DNA from: Phocoena phocoena
Taxonomy: Eukaryota; Chordata; Mammalia; Artiodactyla; Phocoenidae
Direction: 5' to 3'
Assembly (NCBI RefSeq): GCF_963924675.1
Contig: NW_027077400.1
Location: forward strand, 434,001-498,000
Length of the DNA: 64,000 nt
The notes under the pieces are model-generated. The model had not been told where the DNA came from. It was given only the letters and a program-made list of their open reading frames with translations, and did no database searches. Position numbers and translations under genes: made by a program. How positions within the stretch are numbered: position 1 is the stretch's first letter; the number at the start of each line of letters is the position of its first letter. Positions 36,688-50,661 of this stretch are shown here, in pieces.

Positions 36688-38434
36688 GTCAGTGCCTTTA
36701 ACCTCCTCTTTGGCACAGCTTGCAATTTCTGTGCAAAATGAACAGGAATAGGGAGAACCAATGAGAGACTAGCTGTAGGTGTCTGCACGGGCAAATGTAA
36801 CGCTCATTGCCCAACAGGAAGAGGAATTAAACAAAGGCTCAGTGTGCCCTGCTGGAAACAGATTAGGGCCTGAAGCAATCCTGCGGTTTTGTGCCCAGCT
36901 CACAAGAAAGCGAGTTGAAGAAAGGAGCTCAGGGGCACTGTAATTCACAAACCTGCAGAGTTATAAATGACAGCTTTCCTCCAAAAATATATTGAAGTAA
37001 GCCTGCGAAGGGGACTTGAAAGCGGGGCAGAATTTCAGGAAAACGATTGCAGGGGGTAGACTGGAATTGCCCTGAAAGCATAGGAAAAGAGGCAGAACGT
37101 CGACAATGATGCACTTGGCCAAAAAGGGCGTATGCGTTTTTTCCTGAATATATTCAGGAAAAAACGCATACGCCCTTTTTGGCCAACCAAGCAAGCCTGT
37201 AAATGAAATCTGCACTACAATGAAGTCTCACTGCCCCCCTGGCAAAAGGGCCATCTGAAAAAAGTGTAATATCCAGAAAGGTAGGACAGGATATGGAGAA
37301 CAGGGAGCCTTGTTATGCTGATTGGCAGGATGTAAATTGCCAGCAGCCACCCTGGAGAAGTGTATGGTGTTTCCTGAAACACGAAAGAAACAAAGCAACA
37401 CAGCCTATGGCACTTCCACTTATGGTCCTATAGCTTACGGAAATTAAAATCAAAAACAGACAGCCACCCCAATATTTGAGACGGCTGTGTTCACAAGAAG
37501 CTCGTCTACAGTATCAGGTAAATATCCCAGAAAGCAAAAAATGGATAAAGAACTTGTGGCACGTACGTACAATGCAATATCACTCAGCAATGAAATCTGT
37601 GTCATCAGGCCCATAGCGGCATAGTGAGTGGATGCAGGTACGGTGATTCTACGTGAACTACGTCACACAGAAAAAGAAACATCATAAGATATCACGAATA
37701 CACGGAATGTAAACTTGACTACACATGAACTGAATTACAAAATAGAAAAGGGTCTCAAATTTAGAAAACCAACTAGTGCTTGCTTATGGGGAAAGGTGCC
37801 TTGGGGTGCTGCATAAAACCAGAGACTGAAATTAGCACAGATAACTTTCCATAAGCCCAATATGTAATAGACAAGACCTACTCCTTGCTCAACGAAATGG
37901 ACCCAACACCACATATTCAACGCCTAGGAATATACCTGACTAGGAAGAATCTTAAAACCCATGGATATATATGTCTCCTTAAGAGAATCAAGGGTGTGTA
38001 CAGCGGCCGAAAGGCAGCAGTGAAAATCCGATAAATCCCATTATCAAAATAAATTTCGAAAACAAAACACAAAGACAGTGAAATAGAGAGCAATTCTTAA
38101 ATAATTCACTCAGGGCATGTGATGCAACCGGGATTGACCACATCTACACCCAGAGCTGGTTGAGACATAAGGCTGGACACTTCAGGCTGATAGCATTGGT
38201 GAGTTTCGGTGAGCAAATGCACACCCTTTGAAGTCATACTGTATGGTACCTATTCCATGGGTCCCAACTCTTCAGGTTCAAGGGATTCTTCCTCCAGCTA
38301 AAACATGCATGTGAAACCCACAGTATGGTCCACCGTGTTATGGGGAAATGATTTAAAATGCATCTCAGTTTTCGTATCCTGGTCCTCGGGTTCACCATTC
38401 CAGATGATTTACTAACAGTCTCCCCGCTTGGAGA
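36688..38434 (+). repeat. Monomer 22, subtype B
   Basis: B-type, T-sublineage with AAACAAAGG. The A-state TTTCGGTGAG occurs near 38202. Palindrome 37115-37186 intact, L1 part 37187-38066. Confidence 0.9.
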
Positions 38435-40181
38435 GTCAGTGCCTTTAACCTCCTGTTTGGCACAGCTTGCAATTTCTGTGCAAGATGAACAGGAATAGGG
38501 AGAACCAATGAGAGACTAGCTGTAGGTGTCTGCACGGGCAAATGTAACGCTCATTTCCCACCAGGAAGAGGAATTTACCAAAGGCTCAGCATGCCCTGCC
38601 CGAAACAGATTAGGGCCTGAAGCAATCCTGCGGTTTTGTGCCCAGTTCACAAGAAAGCGAGTTGAAGAAAGGAGCTCAGGGGCACTGTAATTCACAAACC
38701 TGCAGAGTTATAAATGACAGCTATCCTCCAAAAATATATTGAAGTAAGCCTGCGAAGGGGACTTGAAAGCGGGGCAGAATTTCAGGAAAACGATTGCAGG
38801 GGGTAGACTGGAATTGCCCTGAAAGCATAGGAAAAGAGGCAGAACGTCGACAATGATGCACTTGGCCAAAAAGGGCGTATGCGTTTTTTCCTGAATATAT
38901 TCAGGAAAAAACGCATACGCCCTTTTTGGCCAACCAAGCAAGCCTGTAAAGGAAATCTGCACTACAATGAAGTCTCACTGCCCCCCGGGCAAGAGGGCCA
39001 TCTGAAAAAAGTGTAAAATCCAGAAAGGTAGGACAGGATATGGAGAACAGGGAGCCTTGTTATGCTGATTGGCAGGATGTAAATTGCCAGCAGCCAGCCT
39101 GGAGAAGTGTATGGTGTTTCCTGAAACACGAAAGAAACAAAGCAACACAGCCTATGGCACTTCCACTTATGGTCCTATAGCTTACGGAAATTAAAATCAA
39201 AAACAGACAGCCACCCCAATATTTGAGACGGCTGTGTTCACAAGAAGCTCGTCTACAGTATCAGGTAAATATCCCAGAAAGCAAAAAATGGATAAAGAAC
39301 TTGTGGCATGTACGTACAATGCAATATCACTCAGCAATGAAATCTGTGTCATCAGGCCCATAGCGGCATAGTGAGTGGATGCAGGTACGGTGATTCTACG
39401 TGAACTACGTCACACAGAAAAAGAAACATCATAAGATATCACGAATACACGGAATGTAAACTTGACTACACATGAACTGAATTACAAAATAGAAAAGGGT
39501 CTCAAATTTAGAAAACCAACTAGTGCTTGCTTATGGGGAAAGGTGCCTTGGGGTGCTGCATAAAACCAGAGACTGAAATTAGCACAGATAACTTTCCATA
39601 AGCCCAATATGTAATAGACAAGACCTACTCCTTGCTCAACGAAATGGACCCAACACCACATATTCAACGCCTAGGAATATACCTGACTAGGAAGAATCTT
39701 AAAACCCATGGATATATATGTCTCCGTAAGAGAATCAAGGGTGTGTACAGCGGCCGAAAGGCAGCAGTGAAAATCCGATAAATCCCATTATCAAAATAAA
39801 TTTCGAAAACAAAACACAAAGACAGTGAAATAGAGAGCAATTCTTAAATAATTCACTCAGGGCATGTGATGCAACCGGGATTGACCACATCTACACCCAG
39901 AGCTGGTTGAGACATAAGGCTGGACACTTCAGGCTGATAGCATTGGTGAGTTTAGGTGAGCAAATGCACACCCTTTGAAGTCATACTGTATGGTACCTAT
40001 TCCATGGGTCCCAACTCTTCAGGTTCAAGGGATTCTTCCTCCAGCTAAAACATGCATGTGAAACCCACAGTATGGTCCACCGTGTTATGGGGAAATGATT
40101 TAAAATGCATCTCAGTTTTCGTATCCTGGTCCTCGGGTTCACCATTCCAGATGATTTACTAACAGTCTCCCTGCTTGGAGA
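38435..40181 (+). repeat. Monomer 23, A/B mosaic
   Basis: A-type to CAGCCAGCCTGG (39097), B-type from CACGAAAG (39130). Palindrome 38862-38933 intact, L1 part 38934-39813. Private: GGCATGTACG near 39305. Confidence 0.9.
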
Positions 40182-41928
40182 GTCAGTGCCTTTAACCTCC
40201 TGTTTGGCACAGCTTGCAATTTCTGTGCAAGATGAACAGGAATAGGGAGAACCAATGAGAGACTAGCTGTAGGTGTCTGCACGGGCAAATGTAACGCTCA
40301 TTTCCCACCAGGAAGAGGAATTTACCAAAGGCTCAGCATGCCCTGCCCGAAACAGATTAGGGCCTGAAGCAATCCTGCGGTTTTGTGCCCAGTTCACAAG
40401 AAAGCGAGTTGAAGAAAGGAGCTCAGGGGCACTGTAATTCACAAACCTGCAGAGTTATAAATGACAGCTATCCTCCAAAAATATATTGAAGTAAGCCTGC
40501 GAAGGGGACTTGAAAGCGGGGCAGAATTTCTGGAAAACGATTGCAGGGGGTAGACTGGAATTGCCCTGAAAGCATAGGAAAAGAGGCAGAACGTCGACAA
40601 TGATGCACTTGGCCAAAAAGGGCGTATGCGTTTTTTCCTGAATATATTCAGGAAAAAACGCATACGCCCTTTTTGGCCAACCAAGCAAGCCTGTAAAGGA
40701 AATCTGCACTACAATGAAGTCTCACTGCCCCCCGGGCAAGAGGGCCATCTGAAAAAAGTGTAAAATCCAGAAAGGTAGGACAGGATATGGAGAACAGGGA
40801 GCCTTGTTATGCTGATTGGCAGGATGTAAATTGCCAGCAGCCAGCCTGGAGAAGTGTATGGTGTTTCCTGAAACACATAAGAAACAAAGCAACACAGTCT
40901 ATGGCACTTCCACTTATGGTCCTATAGCTTACGGAAATTAAAATCAAAAACAGACAGCCACCCCAATATTTGGGACGGCTGTGTTCACAAGAAGCTCGTC
41001 TACAGTAACAGGTAAATATCCCAGAAAGCAAAATATGGATAAAGAAGTTGTGGCACGTACGTACAATGCAATATCACTCAGCAATGAAATCTGTGTCATC
41101 AGGCCCGTAGCGGCATAGTGAGTGGATGCAGGTACGGTGATTCTACGTGAACTACGTCACACAGAAAAAGAAACATCATAAGATATCACTAATACACGGA
41201 ATGTAAACTTGACTACACATGAACTGAATTACAAAACAGAACAGGGTCTCAAATTTAGAAAACCAACTAGTGCTTGCTTATGGGGAAAGGTGCATTGGGG
41301 TGCTTCATAAAACCAGAGACTGAAATTAGCACAGATAACTTTCCATAAGCCAAATATGTAATAGACAAGACCTACTCCTTGCTCAACGAAATGGACCCAA
41401 CACCACATATTCAACGCCTAGGAATATACCTGACTAGGAAGAATCTTAAAACCCATGGATATATATGTCTCCGTAAGAGAATCAAGCGTGTGTACAGCGG
41501 CATAAACGCAGCAGTGAAAATCCGATAAATCCCATTATCAAAATAAATTTCAAAAAAAAATCATAAAGACAGTGAAATAGAGAGCAATTCTTAAATAATT
41601 CACTCAGGGCATGTGATGCAACCGGGATTTAACACATCTACACCCAGAGCTGGTTGAGACATAAGGCTGGACACTTCAGGCTGATAGCATTGGTGAGTTT
41701 CGGTGAGCAAATGCAGACCCTTTGAAGTCATACTGCATGGTACCCATTCCATGGGTCCCAACTCTCCAGGTTCAAGGGATTCTTCCTCCAGCTAAAACAT
41801 GCATGGGAAACCAAGAGTATCGTCCACCATGTGATTGGGAAATGATTTAAAATGCATCTCAGTTTTCGTATCCTGGTCCTCGGGTTCACCATTCCAGATG
41901 CTTTACTAACACTCTCCCTGCTTGGAGA
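40182..41928 (+). repeat. Monomer 24, subtype A
   Basis: A-type with T at 40531 (as monomers 20, 21, 30) and A at 41294 (as monomer 13). Palindrome 40609-40680 intact, L1 part 40681-41560. Confidence 0.9.
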
Positions 41929-43675
41929 GTCAGTGCCTTTAACCTCCTCTTTGGCACAGCTTGCAATTTCTGTGCAAAATGAACAGGAATAGGGAGAACC
42001 AATGAGAGACTAGCTGTAGGTGTCTGCACGGGCAAATGTAACGCTCATTGCCCACCAGGAAGAGGAATTAAACAAAGGCTCAGTGTGCCCTGCTGGAAAC
42101 AGATTAGGGCCTGAAGCAATCCTGCGGTTTTGTGCCCAGCTCACAAGAAAGCGAGTTGAAATAAGGAGCTCAGGGGCACTGTAATTCACAAACCTGCAGA
42201 GTTATAAATGACAGCTTTCCTCCAAAAATATATTGAAGTAAGCCTGCGAAGGGGACTTGAAAGCGGGGCAGAATTTCAGGAAAACGATTGCAGGGGGTAG
42301 ACTGGAATTGCCCTGAAAGCATAGGAAAAGAGGCAGAACGTCGACAATGATGCACTTGGCCAAAAAGGGCGTATGCGTTTTTTCCTGAATATATTCAGGA
42401 AAAAACGCATACGCCCTTTTTGGCCAACCAAGAAAGCCTGTAAAGGAAATCTGCACTAAAATGAAGTCTCACTGCCCCCCGGGCAAGAGGGCCATCTGAA
42501 AAAAGTGTAAAATCCAGAAAGGTAGGACAGGATATGGAGAACAGGGAGCCTTGTTATGCTGATTGGCAGGATGTAAATTGCCAGCAGCCAGCCTGGAGAA
42601 GTGTATGGTGTTTCCTGAAACACGAAAGAAACAAAGCAACACAGCCTATGGCACTTCCACTTTTGGTCCTATAGCTTACGGAAATTAAAATCAAAAACAG
42701 ACAGCCACCCCAATATTTGAGACGGCTGTGTTCACAAGAAGCTCGTCTACAGTATCAGGTAAATATCCCAGAAAGCAAAAAATGGATAAAGAAGTTGTGG
42801 CACGTACGTACAATGCAATATCACTCAGCAATGAAATCTGTGTCATCAGGCCCATAGCGGCATAGTGAGTGGATGCAGGTACGGTGATTCTACGTGAACT
42901 ACGTCACACGGAAAAAGAAACATCATAAGATATCACGAATACACGGAATGTAAACTTGACTACACATGAACTGAATTACAAAATAGAAAAGGGTCTCAAA
43001 TTTAGAAAACCAACTAGTGCTTGCTTATGGGGAAAGGTGCCTTGGGGTGCTGCATAAAACCAGAGACTGAAATTAGCACAGATAACTTTCCATAAGCCCA
43101 ATATGTAATAGACAAGACCTACTCCTTGCTCAACGAAATGGACCCCACACCACATATTCAACGCCTAGGAATATACCTGACTAGGAAGAATCTTAAAACC
43201 CATGGATATATATGTCTCCGTAAGAGAATCAAGGGTGTGTACAGCGGCCGAAAGGCAGCAGTGAAAATCCGATAAATCCCATTATCAAAATAAATTTCGA
43301 AAACAAAACACAAAGACAGTGAAATAGAGAGCAATTCTTAAATAATTCACTCAGGGCATGTGATGCAACCGGGATTGACCACATCTACACCCAGAGCTGG
43401 TTGAGACATAAGGCTGGACACTTCAGGCTGATAGCATTGGTGAGTTTAGGTGAGCAAATGCACACCCTTTGAAGTCATACTGTATGGTACCTATTCCATG
43501 GGTCCCAACTCTTCAGGTTCAAGGGATTCTTCCTCCAGCTAAAACATGCATGTGAAACCCACAGTATGGTCCACCGTGTTATGGGGAAATGATTTAAAAT
43601 GCATCTCAGTTTTCGTATCCTGGTCCTCGGGTTCACCATTCCAGATGATTTACTAACAGTCTCCCTGCTTGGAGA
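41929..43675 (+). repeat. Monomer 25, B with A conversion patch
   Basis: B-type T-sublineage, but A states at 42445 (TAAAGGAAAT), 42481-42490 (GGGCAAGAGG) and 42591 (CAGCCAGCC). B resumes at 42624 (CACGAAAG). Palindrome 42356-42427 intact, L1 part 42428-43307. Private: AAGAAAGCC near 42431 and GACCCCACACC near 43141. Confidence 0.88.
42445..42591 (+). other. A-type conversion tract in B monomer 25
   Basis: Three consecutive diagnostic sites are A-type inside an otherwise B-type monomer. The minimum tract is 147 bp. The nearest B sites are about 42217 and 42624, so it may include the palindrome. Gene conversion from a neighbouring A copy is the simplest reading. Confidence 0.7.
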
Positions 43676-45421
43676 GTCAGTGCCTTTAACCTCCTGTTTG
43701 GCACAGCTTGCAATTTCTGTGCAAGATGAACAGGAATAGGGAGAACCAATGAGAGACTAGCTGTAGGTGTCTGCACGGGCAAATGTAACGCTCATTTCCC
43801 ACCAGGAAGAGGAATTTACCAAAGGCTCAGCATGCCCTGCCCGAAACAGATTAGGGCCTGAAGCAATCCTGCGGTTTTGTGCCCAGTTCACAAGAAAGCG
43901 AGTTGAAGAAAGGAGCTCAGGGGCACTGTAATTCACAAACCTGCAGAGTTATAAATGACAGCTATCCTCCAAAAATATATTGAAGTAAGCCTGCGAAGGG
44001 GACTTGAAAGCGGGGCAGAATTTCAGGAAAACGATTGCAGGGGGTAGACTGGAATTGCCCTGAAAGCATAGGAAAAGAGGCAGAATGTCGACAATGATGC
44101 ACTTGGCCAAAAAGGGCGTATGCGTTTTTTCCTGAATATATTCAGGAAAAAACGCATACGCCCTTTTTGGCCAACCAAGCAAGCCTGTAAAGGAAATCTG
44201 CACTACAATGAAGTCTCACTGCCCCCCGGGCAAGAGGGCCATCTGAAAAAAGTGTAAAATCCAGAAAGGTAGGACAGTATATGGAGAACAGGGAGCCTTG
44301 TTATGCTGATTGGCAGGATGTAAATTGCCAGCAGCCAGCCTGGAGAAGTGTATGGTGTTTCCTGAAACACATAAGAAACAAAGCAACACAGTCTATGGCA
44401 CTTCCACTTATGGTCCTATAGCTTACGGAAATTAAAATCAAAAACAGACAGCCACCCCAATATTTGGGACGGCTGTGTTCACAAGAAGCTCGTCTACAGT
44501 AACAGGTAAATATCCCAGAAAGCAAAATATGGATAAAGAAGTTGTGGCACGTACGTACAATGCAATATCACTCAGCAATGAAATCTGTGTCATCAGGCCC
44601 GTAGCGGCATAGTGAGTGGATGCAGGTACGGTGATTCTACGTGAACTACGTCACACAGAAAAAGAAACATCATAAGATATCACTAATACACGGAATGTAA
44701 ACTTGACTACACATGAACTGAATTACAAAACAGAACAGGGTCTCAAATTTAGAAAACCAACTAGTGCTTGCTTATGGGGAAAGGTGCGTTGGGGTGCTTC
44801 ATAAACCAGAGACTGAAATTAGCACAGATAACTTTCCATAAGCCAAATATGTAATAGACAAGACCTACTCCTTGCTCAACGAAATGGACCCAACACCACA
44901 TATTCAACGCCTAGGAATATACCTGACTAGGAAGAATCTTAAAACCCATGGATATATATGTCTCCATAAGAGAATCAAGCGTGTGTACAGCGGCATAAAC
45001 GCAGCAGTGAAAATCCGATAAATCCCATTATCAAAATAAATTTCAAAAAAAAATCATAAAGACAGTGAAATAGAGAGCAATTCTTAAATAATTCACTCAG
45101 GGCATGTGATGCAACCGGGATTTAACACATCTACACCCAGAGCTGGTTGAGACATAAGGCTGGACACTTCAGGCTGATAGCATTCGTGAGTTTCGGTGAG
45201 CAAATGCAGACCCTTTGAAGTCATACTGCATGGTACCCATTCCATGGGTCCCAACTCTCCAGGTTCAAGGGATTCTTCCTCCAGCTGAAACATGCATGGG
45301 AAACCAAGAGTATCGTCCACCATGTGATTGGGAAATGATTTAAAATGCATCTCAGTTTTCGTATCCTGGTCCTCGGGTTCACCATTCCAGATGCTTTACT
45401 AACACTCTCCCCGCTTGGAGA
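43676..45421 (+). repeat. Monomer 26, subtype A, 1746 bp
   Basis: A-type with one A missing in TTCATAAACCAG (near 44803), shared with monomer 28. Palindrome 44103-44174 intact, L1 part 44175-45053. Private: GAATGTCG near 44084, CATTCGTGAG near 45181. Confidence 0.9.
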
Positions 45422-47168
45422 GTCAGTGCCTTTAACCTCCTCTTTGGCACAGCTTGCAATTTCTGTGCAAAATGAACAGGAATAGGGAGAACCAATGAGA
45501 GACTAGCTGTAGGTGTCTGCACGGGCAAATGTAACACTCATTGCCCACCAGGAAGAGGAATTAAACAAAGGCTCAGTGTGCCCTGCTGGAAACAGATTAG
45601 GGCCTGAAGCAATCCTGCGGTTTTGTGCCCAGCTCACAAGAAAGCGAGTTGAAGAAAGGAGCTCAGGGGCACTGTAATTCACAAACCTGCAGAGTTATAA
45701 ATGACAGCTTTCCTCCAAAAATATATTGAAGTAAGCCTGCGAAGGGGACTTGAAAGCGGGGCAGAATTTCAGGAAAACGATTGCAGGGGGTAGACTGGAA
45801 TTGCCCTGAAAGCATAGGAAAAGAGGCAGAACGTCGACAATGATGCACTTGGCCAAAAAGGGCGTATGCGTTTTTTCCTGAATATATTCAGGAAAAAACG
45901 CATACGCCCTTTTTGGCCAACCAAGCAAGCCTGTAAATGAAATCTGCACTACAATGAAGTCTCACTGCCCCCCTGGCAAAAGGGCCATCTGAAAAAAGTG
46001 TAAAATCCAGAAAGGTAGGACAGGATATGGAGAACAGGGAGCCTTGTTATGCTGATTGGCAGGATGTAAATTGCCAGCAGCCACCCTGGAGAAGTGTATG
46101 GTGTTTCCTGAAACACGAAAGAAACAAAGCAACACAGCCTATGGCACTTCCACTTATGGTCCTATAGCTTACGGAAATTAAAATCAAAAACAGACAGCCA
46201 CCCCAATATTTGAGACGGCTGTGTTCACAAGAAGCTCGTCTACAGTATCAGGTAAATATCCCAGAAAGCAAAAAATGGATAAAGAACTTGTGGCACGTAC
46301 GTACAATGCAATATCACTCAGCAATGAAATCTGTGTCATCAGGCCCGTAGCGGCATAGTGAGTGGATGCAGGTACGGTGATTCTACGTGAACTACGTCAC
46401 ACAGAAAAAGAAACATCATAAGATATCACGAATACACGGAATGTAAACTTGACTACACATGAACTGAATTACAAAATAGAAAAGGGTCTCAAATTTAGAA
46501 AACCAACTAGTGCTTGCTTATGGGGAAAGGTGCCTTGGGGTGCTGCATAAAACCAGAGACTGAAATTAGCACAGATAACTTTCCATAAGCCCAATATGTA
46601 ATAGACAAGTCCTACTCCTTGCTCAACGAAATGGACCCAACACCACATATTCAACGCCTAGGAATATACCTGACTAGGAAGAATCTTAAAACCCATGGAT
46701 ATATATGTCTCCGTAAGAGAATCAAGGGTGTGTACAGCGGCCGAAAGGCAGCAGTGAAAATCCGATAAATCCCATTATCAAAATAAATTTCGAAAACAAA
46801 ACACAAAGACAGTGAAATAGAGAGCAATTCTTAAATAATTCACTCAGGGCATGTGATGCAACCGGGATTGACCACATCTACACCCAGAGCTGGTTGAGAC
46901 ATAAGGCTGGACACTTCAGGCTGATAGCATTGGTGAGTTTAGGTGAGCAAATGCACACCCTTTGAAGTCATACTGTATGGTACCTATTCCATGGGTCCCA
47001 ACTCTTCAGGTTCAAGGGATTCTTCCTCCAGCTAAAACATGCATGTGAAACCCACAGTATGGTCCACCGTGTTATGGGGAAATGATTTAAAATGCATCTC
47101 AGTTTTCGTATCCTGGTCCTCGGGTTCACCATTCCAGATGATTTACTAACAGTCTCCCTGCTTGGAGA
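45422..47168 (+). repeat. Monomer 27, subtype B
   Basis: B-type T-sublineage with a single A-state site (GCCCGTAGCGG near 46343). Palindrome 45849-45920 intact, L1 part 45921-46800. Confidence 0.9.
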
Positions 47169-48914
47169 GTCAGTGCCTTTAACCTCCTGTTTGGCACAGC
47201 TTGCAATTTCTGTGCAAGATGAACAGGAATAGGGAGAACCAATGAGAGACTAGCTGTAGGTGTCTGCACGGGCAAATGTAACGCTCATTTCCCACCAGGA
47301 AGAGGAATTTACCAAAGGCTCAGCATGCCCTGCCCGAAACAGATTAGGGCCTGAAGCAATCCTGCGGTTTTGTGCCCAGTTCACAAGAAAGCGAGTTGAA
47401 GAAAGGAGCTCAGGGGCACTGTAATTCACAAACCTGCAGAGTTATAAATGACAGCTATCCTCCAAAAATATATTGAAGTAAGCCTGCGAAGGGGACTTGA
47501 AAGCGGGGCAGAATTTCAGGAAAACGATTGCAGGGGGTAGACTGGAATTGCCCTGAAAGCATAGGAAAAGAGGCAGAACGTCGACAATGATGCACTTGGC
47601 CAAAAAGGGCGTATGCGTTTTTTCCTGAATATATTCAGGAAAAAACGCATACGCCCTTTTTGGCCAACCAAGCAAGCCTGTAAAGGAAATCTGCACTACA
47701 ATGAAGTCTCATTGCCCCCCGGGCAAGAGGGCCATCTGAAACAAGTGTAAAATCCAGAAAGGTAGGACAGGATATGGAGAACAGGGAGCCTTGTTATGCT
47801 GATTGGCAGGATGTAAATTGCCAGCAGCCAGCCTGGAGAAGTGTATGGTGTTTCCTGAAACACATAAGAAACAAAGCAACACAGTCTATGGCACTTCCAC
47901 TTATGGTCCTATAGCTTACGGAAATTAAAATCAAAAACAGACAGCCACCCCAATATTTGGGACGGCTGTGTTCACAAGAAGCTCGTCTACAGTAACAGGT
48001 AAATATCCCAGAAAGCAAAATATGGATAAAGAAGTTGTGGCACGTACGTACAATGCAATATCACTCAGCAATGAAATCTGTGTCATCAGGCCCGTAGCGG
48101 CATAGTGAGTGGATGCAGGTACGGTGATTCTACGTGAACTACGTCACACAGAAAAAGAAACATCATAAGATATCACTAATACACGGAATGTAAACTTGAC
48201 TACACATGAACTGAATTACAAAACAGAACAGGGTCTCAAATTTAGAAAACCAACTAGTGCTTGCTTATGGGGAAAGGTGCGTTGGGGTGCTTCATAAACC
48301 AGAGACTGAAATTAGCACAGATAACTTTCCATAAGCCAAATATGTAATAGACAAGACCTACTCCTTGCTCAACGAAATGGACCCAACACCACATATTCAA
48401 CGCCTAGGAATATACCTGACTCGGAAGAATCTTAAAACCCATGGATATATATGTCTCCGTAAGAGAATCAAGCGTGTGTACAGCGGCATAAACGCAGCAG
48501 TGAAAATCCGATAAATCCCATTATCAAAATAAATTTCAAAAAAAAATCATAAAGACAGTGAAATAGAGAGCAATTCTTAAATAATTCACTCAGGGCATGT
48601 GATGCAACCGGGATTTAACACATCTACACCCAGAGCTGGTTGAGACATAAGGCTGGACACTTCAGGCTGATAGCATTGGTGAGTTTCGGTGAGCAAATGC
48701 AGACCCTTTGAAGTCATACTGCATGGTACCCATTCCATGGGTCCCAACTCTCCAGGTTCAAGGGATTCTTCCTCCAGCTAAAACATGCATGGGAAACCAA
48801 GAGTATCGTCCACCATGTGATTGGGAAATGATTTAAAATGCATCTCAGTTTTCGTATCCTGGTCCTCGGGTTCACCATTCCAGATGCTTTACTAACACTC
48901 TCCCCGCTTGGAGA
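47169..48914 (+). repeat. Monomer 28, subtype A, 1746 bp
   Basis: A-type with the one-base deletion near 48295 shared with monomer 26, and C at 47742 (GAAACAAGTG) shared with monomer 30. Palindrome 47596-47667 intact, L1 part 47668-48546. Confidence 0.9.
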
Positions 48915-50661
48915 GTCAGTGCCTTTAACCTCCTCTTTGGCACAGCTTGCAATTTCTGTGCAAAATGAACAGGAATAGGGAGAACCAATGAGAGACTAGC
49001 TGTAGGTGTCTGCACGGGCAAATGTAACGCTCATTGCCCACCAGGAAGAGGAATTAAACAAAGGCTCAGTGTGCCCTGCTGGAAACAGATTAGGGCCTGA
49101 AGCAATCCTGCGGTTTTGTGCTCAGCTCACAAGAAAGCGAGTTGAAGAAAGGAGCTCAGGGGCACTGTAATTCACAAACCTGCAGAGTTATAAATGACAG
49201 CTTTCCTCCAAAAATATATTGAAGTAAGCCTGCGAAGGGGACTTGAAAGCGGGGCAGAATTTCAGGAAAACGATTGCAGGGGGTAGACTGGAATTGCCCT
49301 GAAAGCATAGGAAAAGAGGCAGAACGTCGACAATGATGCACTTGGCCAAAAAGGGCGTATGCGTTTTTTCCTGAATATATTCAGGAAAAAACGCATACGC
49401 CCTTTTTGGCCAACCAAGCAAGCCTGTAAATGAAATCTGCACTACAATGAAGTCTCACTGCCCCCCTGGCAAAAGGGCCATCTGAAAAAAGTGTAAAATC
49501 CAGAAAGGTAGGACAGGATATGGAGAACAGGGAGCCTTGTTATGCTGATTGGCAGGATGTAAATTGCCAGCAGCCACCCTGGAGAAGTGTATGGTGTTTC
49601 CTGAAACACGAAAGAAACAAAGCAACACAGCCTATGGCACTTCCACTTATGGTCCTATAGCTTACGGAAATTAAAATCAAAAACAGACAGCCACCCCAAT
49701 ATTTGAGACGGCTGTGTTCACAAGAAGCTCGTCTACAGTATCAGGTAAATATCCCAGAAAGCAAAAAATGGATAAAGAACTTGTGGCACGTACGTACAAT
49801 GCAATATCACTCAGCAATGAAATCTGTGTCATCAGGCCCATAGCGGCATAGTGAGTGGATGCAGGTACGGTGATTCTACGTGAACTACGTCACACAGAAA
49901 AAGAAACATCATAAGATATCACGAATACACGGAATGTAAACTTGACTACACATGAACTGAATTACAAAATAGAAAAGGGTCTCAAATTTAGAAAACCAAC
50001 TAGTGCTTGCTTATGGCTAAAGGTGCCTTGGGGTGCTGCATAAAACCAGAGACTGAAATTAGCACAGATAACTTTCCATAAGCCCAATATGTAATAGACA
50101 AGACCTACTGTTTGCTCAACGAAATGGACCCAACACCACATATTCAACGCCTAGGAATATACCTGACTAGGAAGAATCTTAAAACCCATGGATATATATG
50201 TCTCCGTAAGAGAATCAAGGGTGTGTACAGCGGCCGAAAGGCAGCAGTGAAAATCCGATAAATCCCATTATCAAAATAAATTTCGAAAACAAAACACAAA
50301 GACAGTGAAATAGAGAGCAATTCTTAAATAATTCACTCAGGGCATGTGATGCAACCGGGATTGACCACATCTACACCCAGAGCTGGTTGAGACATAAGGC
50401 TGGACACTTCAGGCTGATAGCATTGGTGAGTTTAGGTGAGCAAATGCACACCGTTTGAAGTCATACTGTATGGTACCTATTCCATGGGTCCCAACTCTTC
50501 AGGTTCAAGGGATTCTTCCTCCAGCTAAAACATGCATGTGAAACCCACAGTATGGTCCACCGTGTTATGGGGAAATGATTTAAAATGCATCTCAGTTTTC
50601 GTATCCTGGTCCTCGGGTTCACCATTCCAGATGATTTACTAACAGTCTCCCTGCTTGGAGA
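48915..50661 (+). repeat. Monomer 29, subtype B
   Basis: B-type T-sublineage with several private changes (GTGCTCAGC near 49119, ATGGCTAAAGG near 50013, CTACTGTTTGC near 50106, CACCGTTTG near 50450). Palindrome 49342-49413 intact, L1 part 49414-50293. Confidence 0.9.

Noticed and set aside
45093..45350. 85-codon minus-strand frame in monomer 26
   Set aside because: Opened by private substitutions near 45185 and 45287 in one copy only; chance frame in the unassigned part of the monomer.
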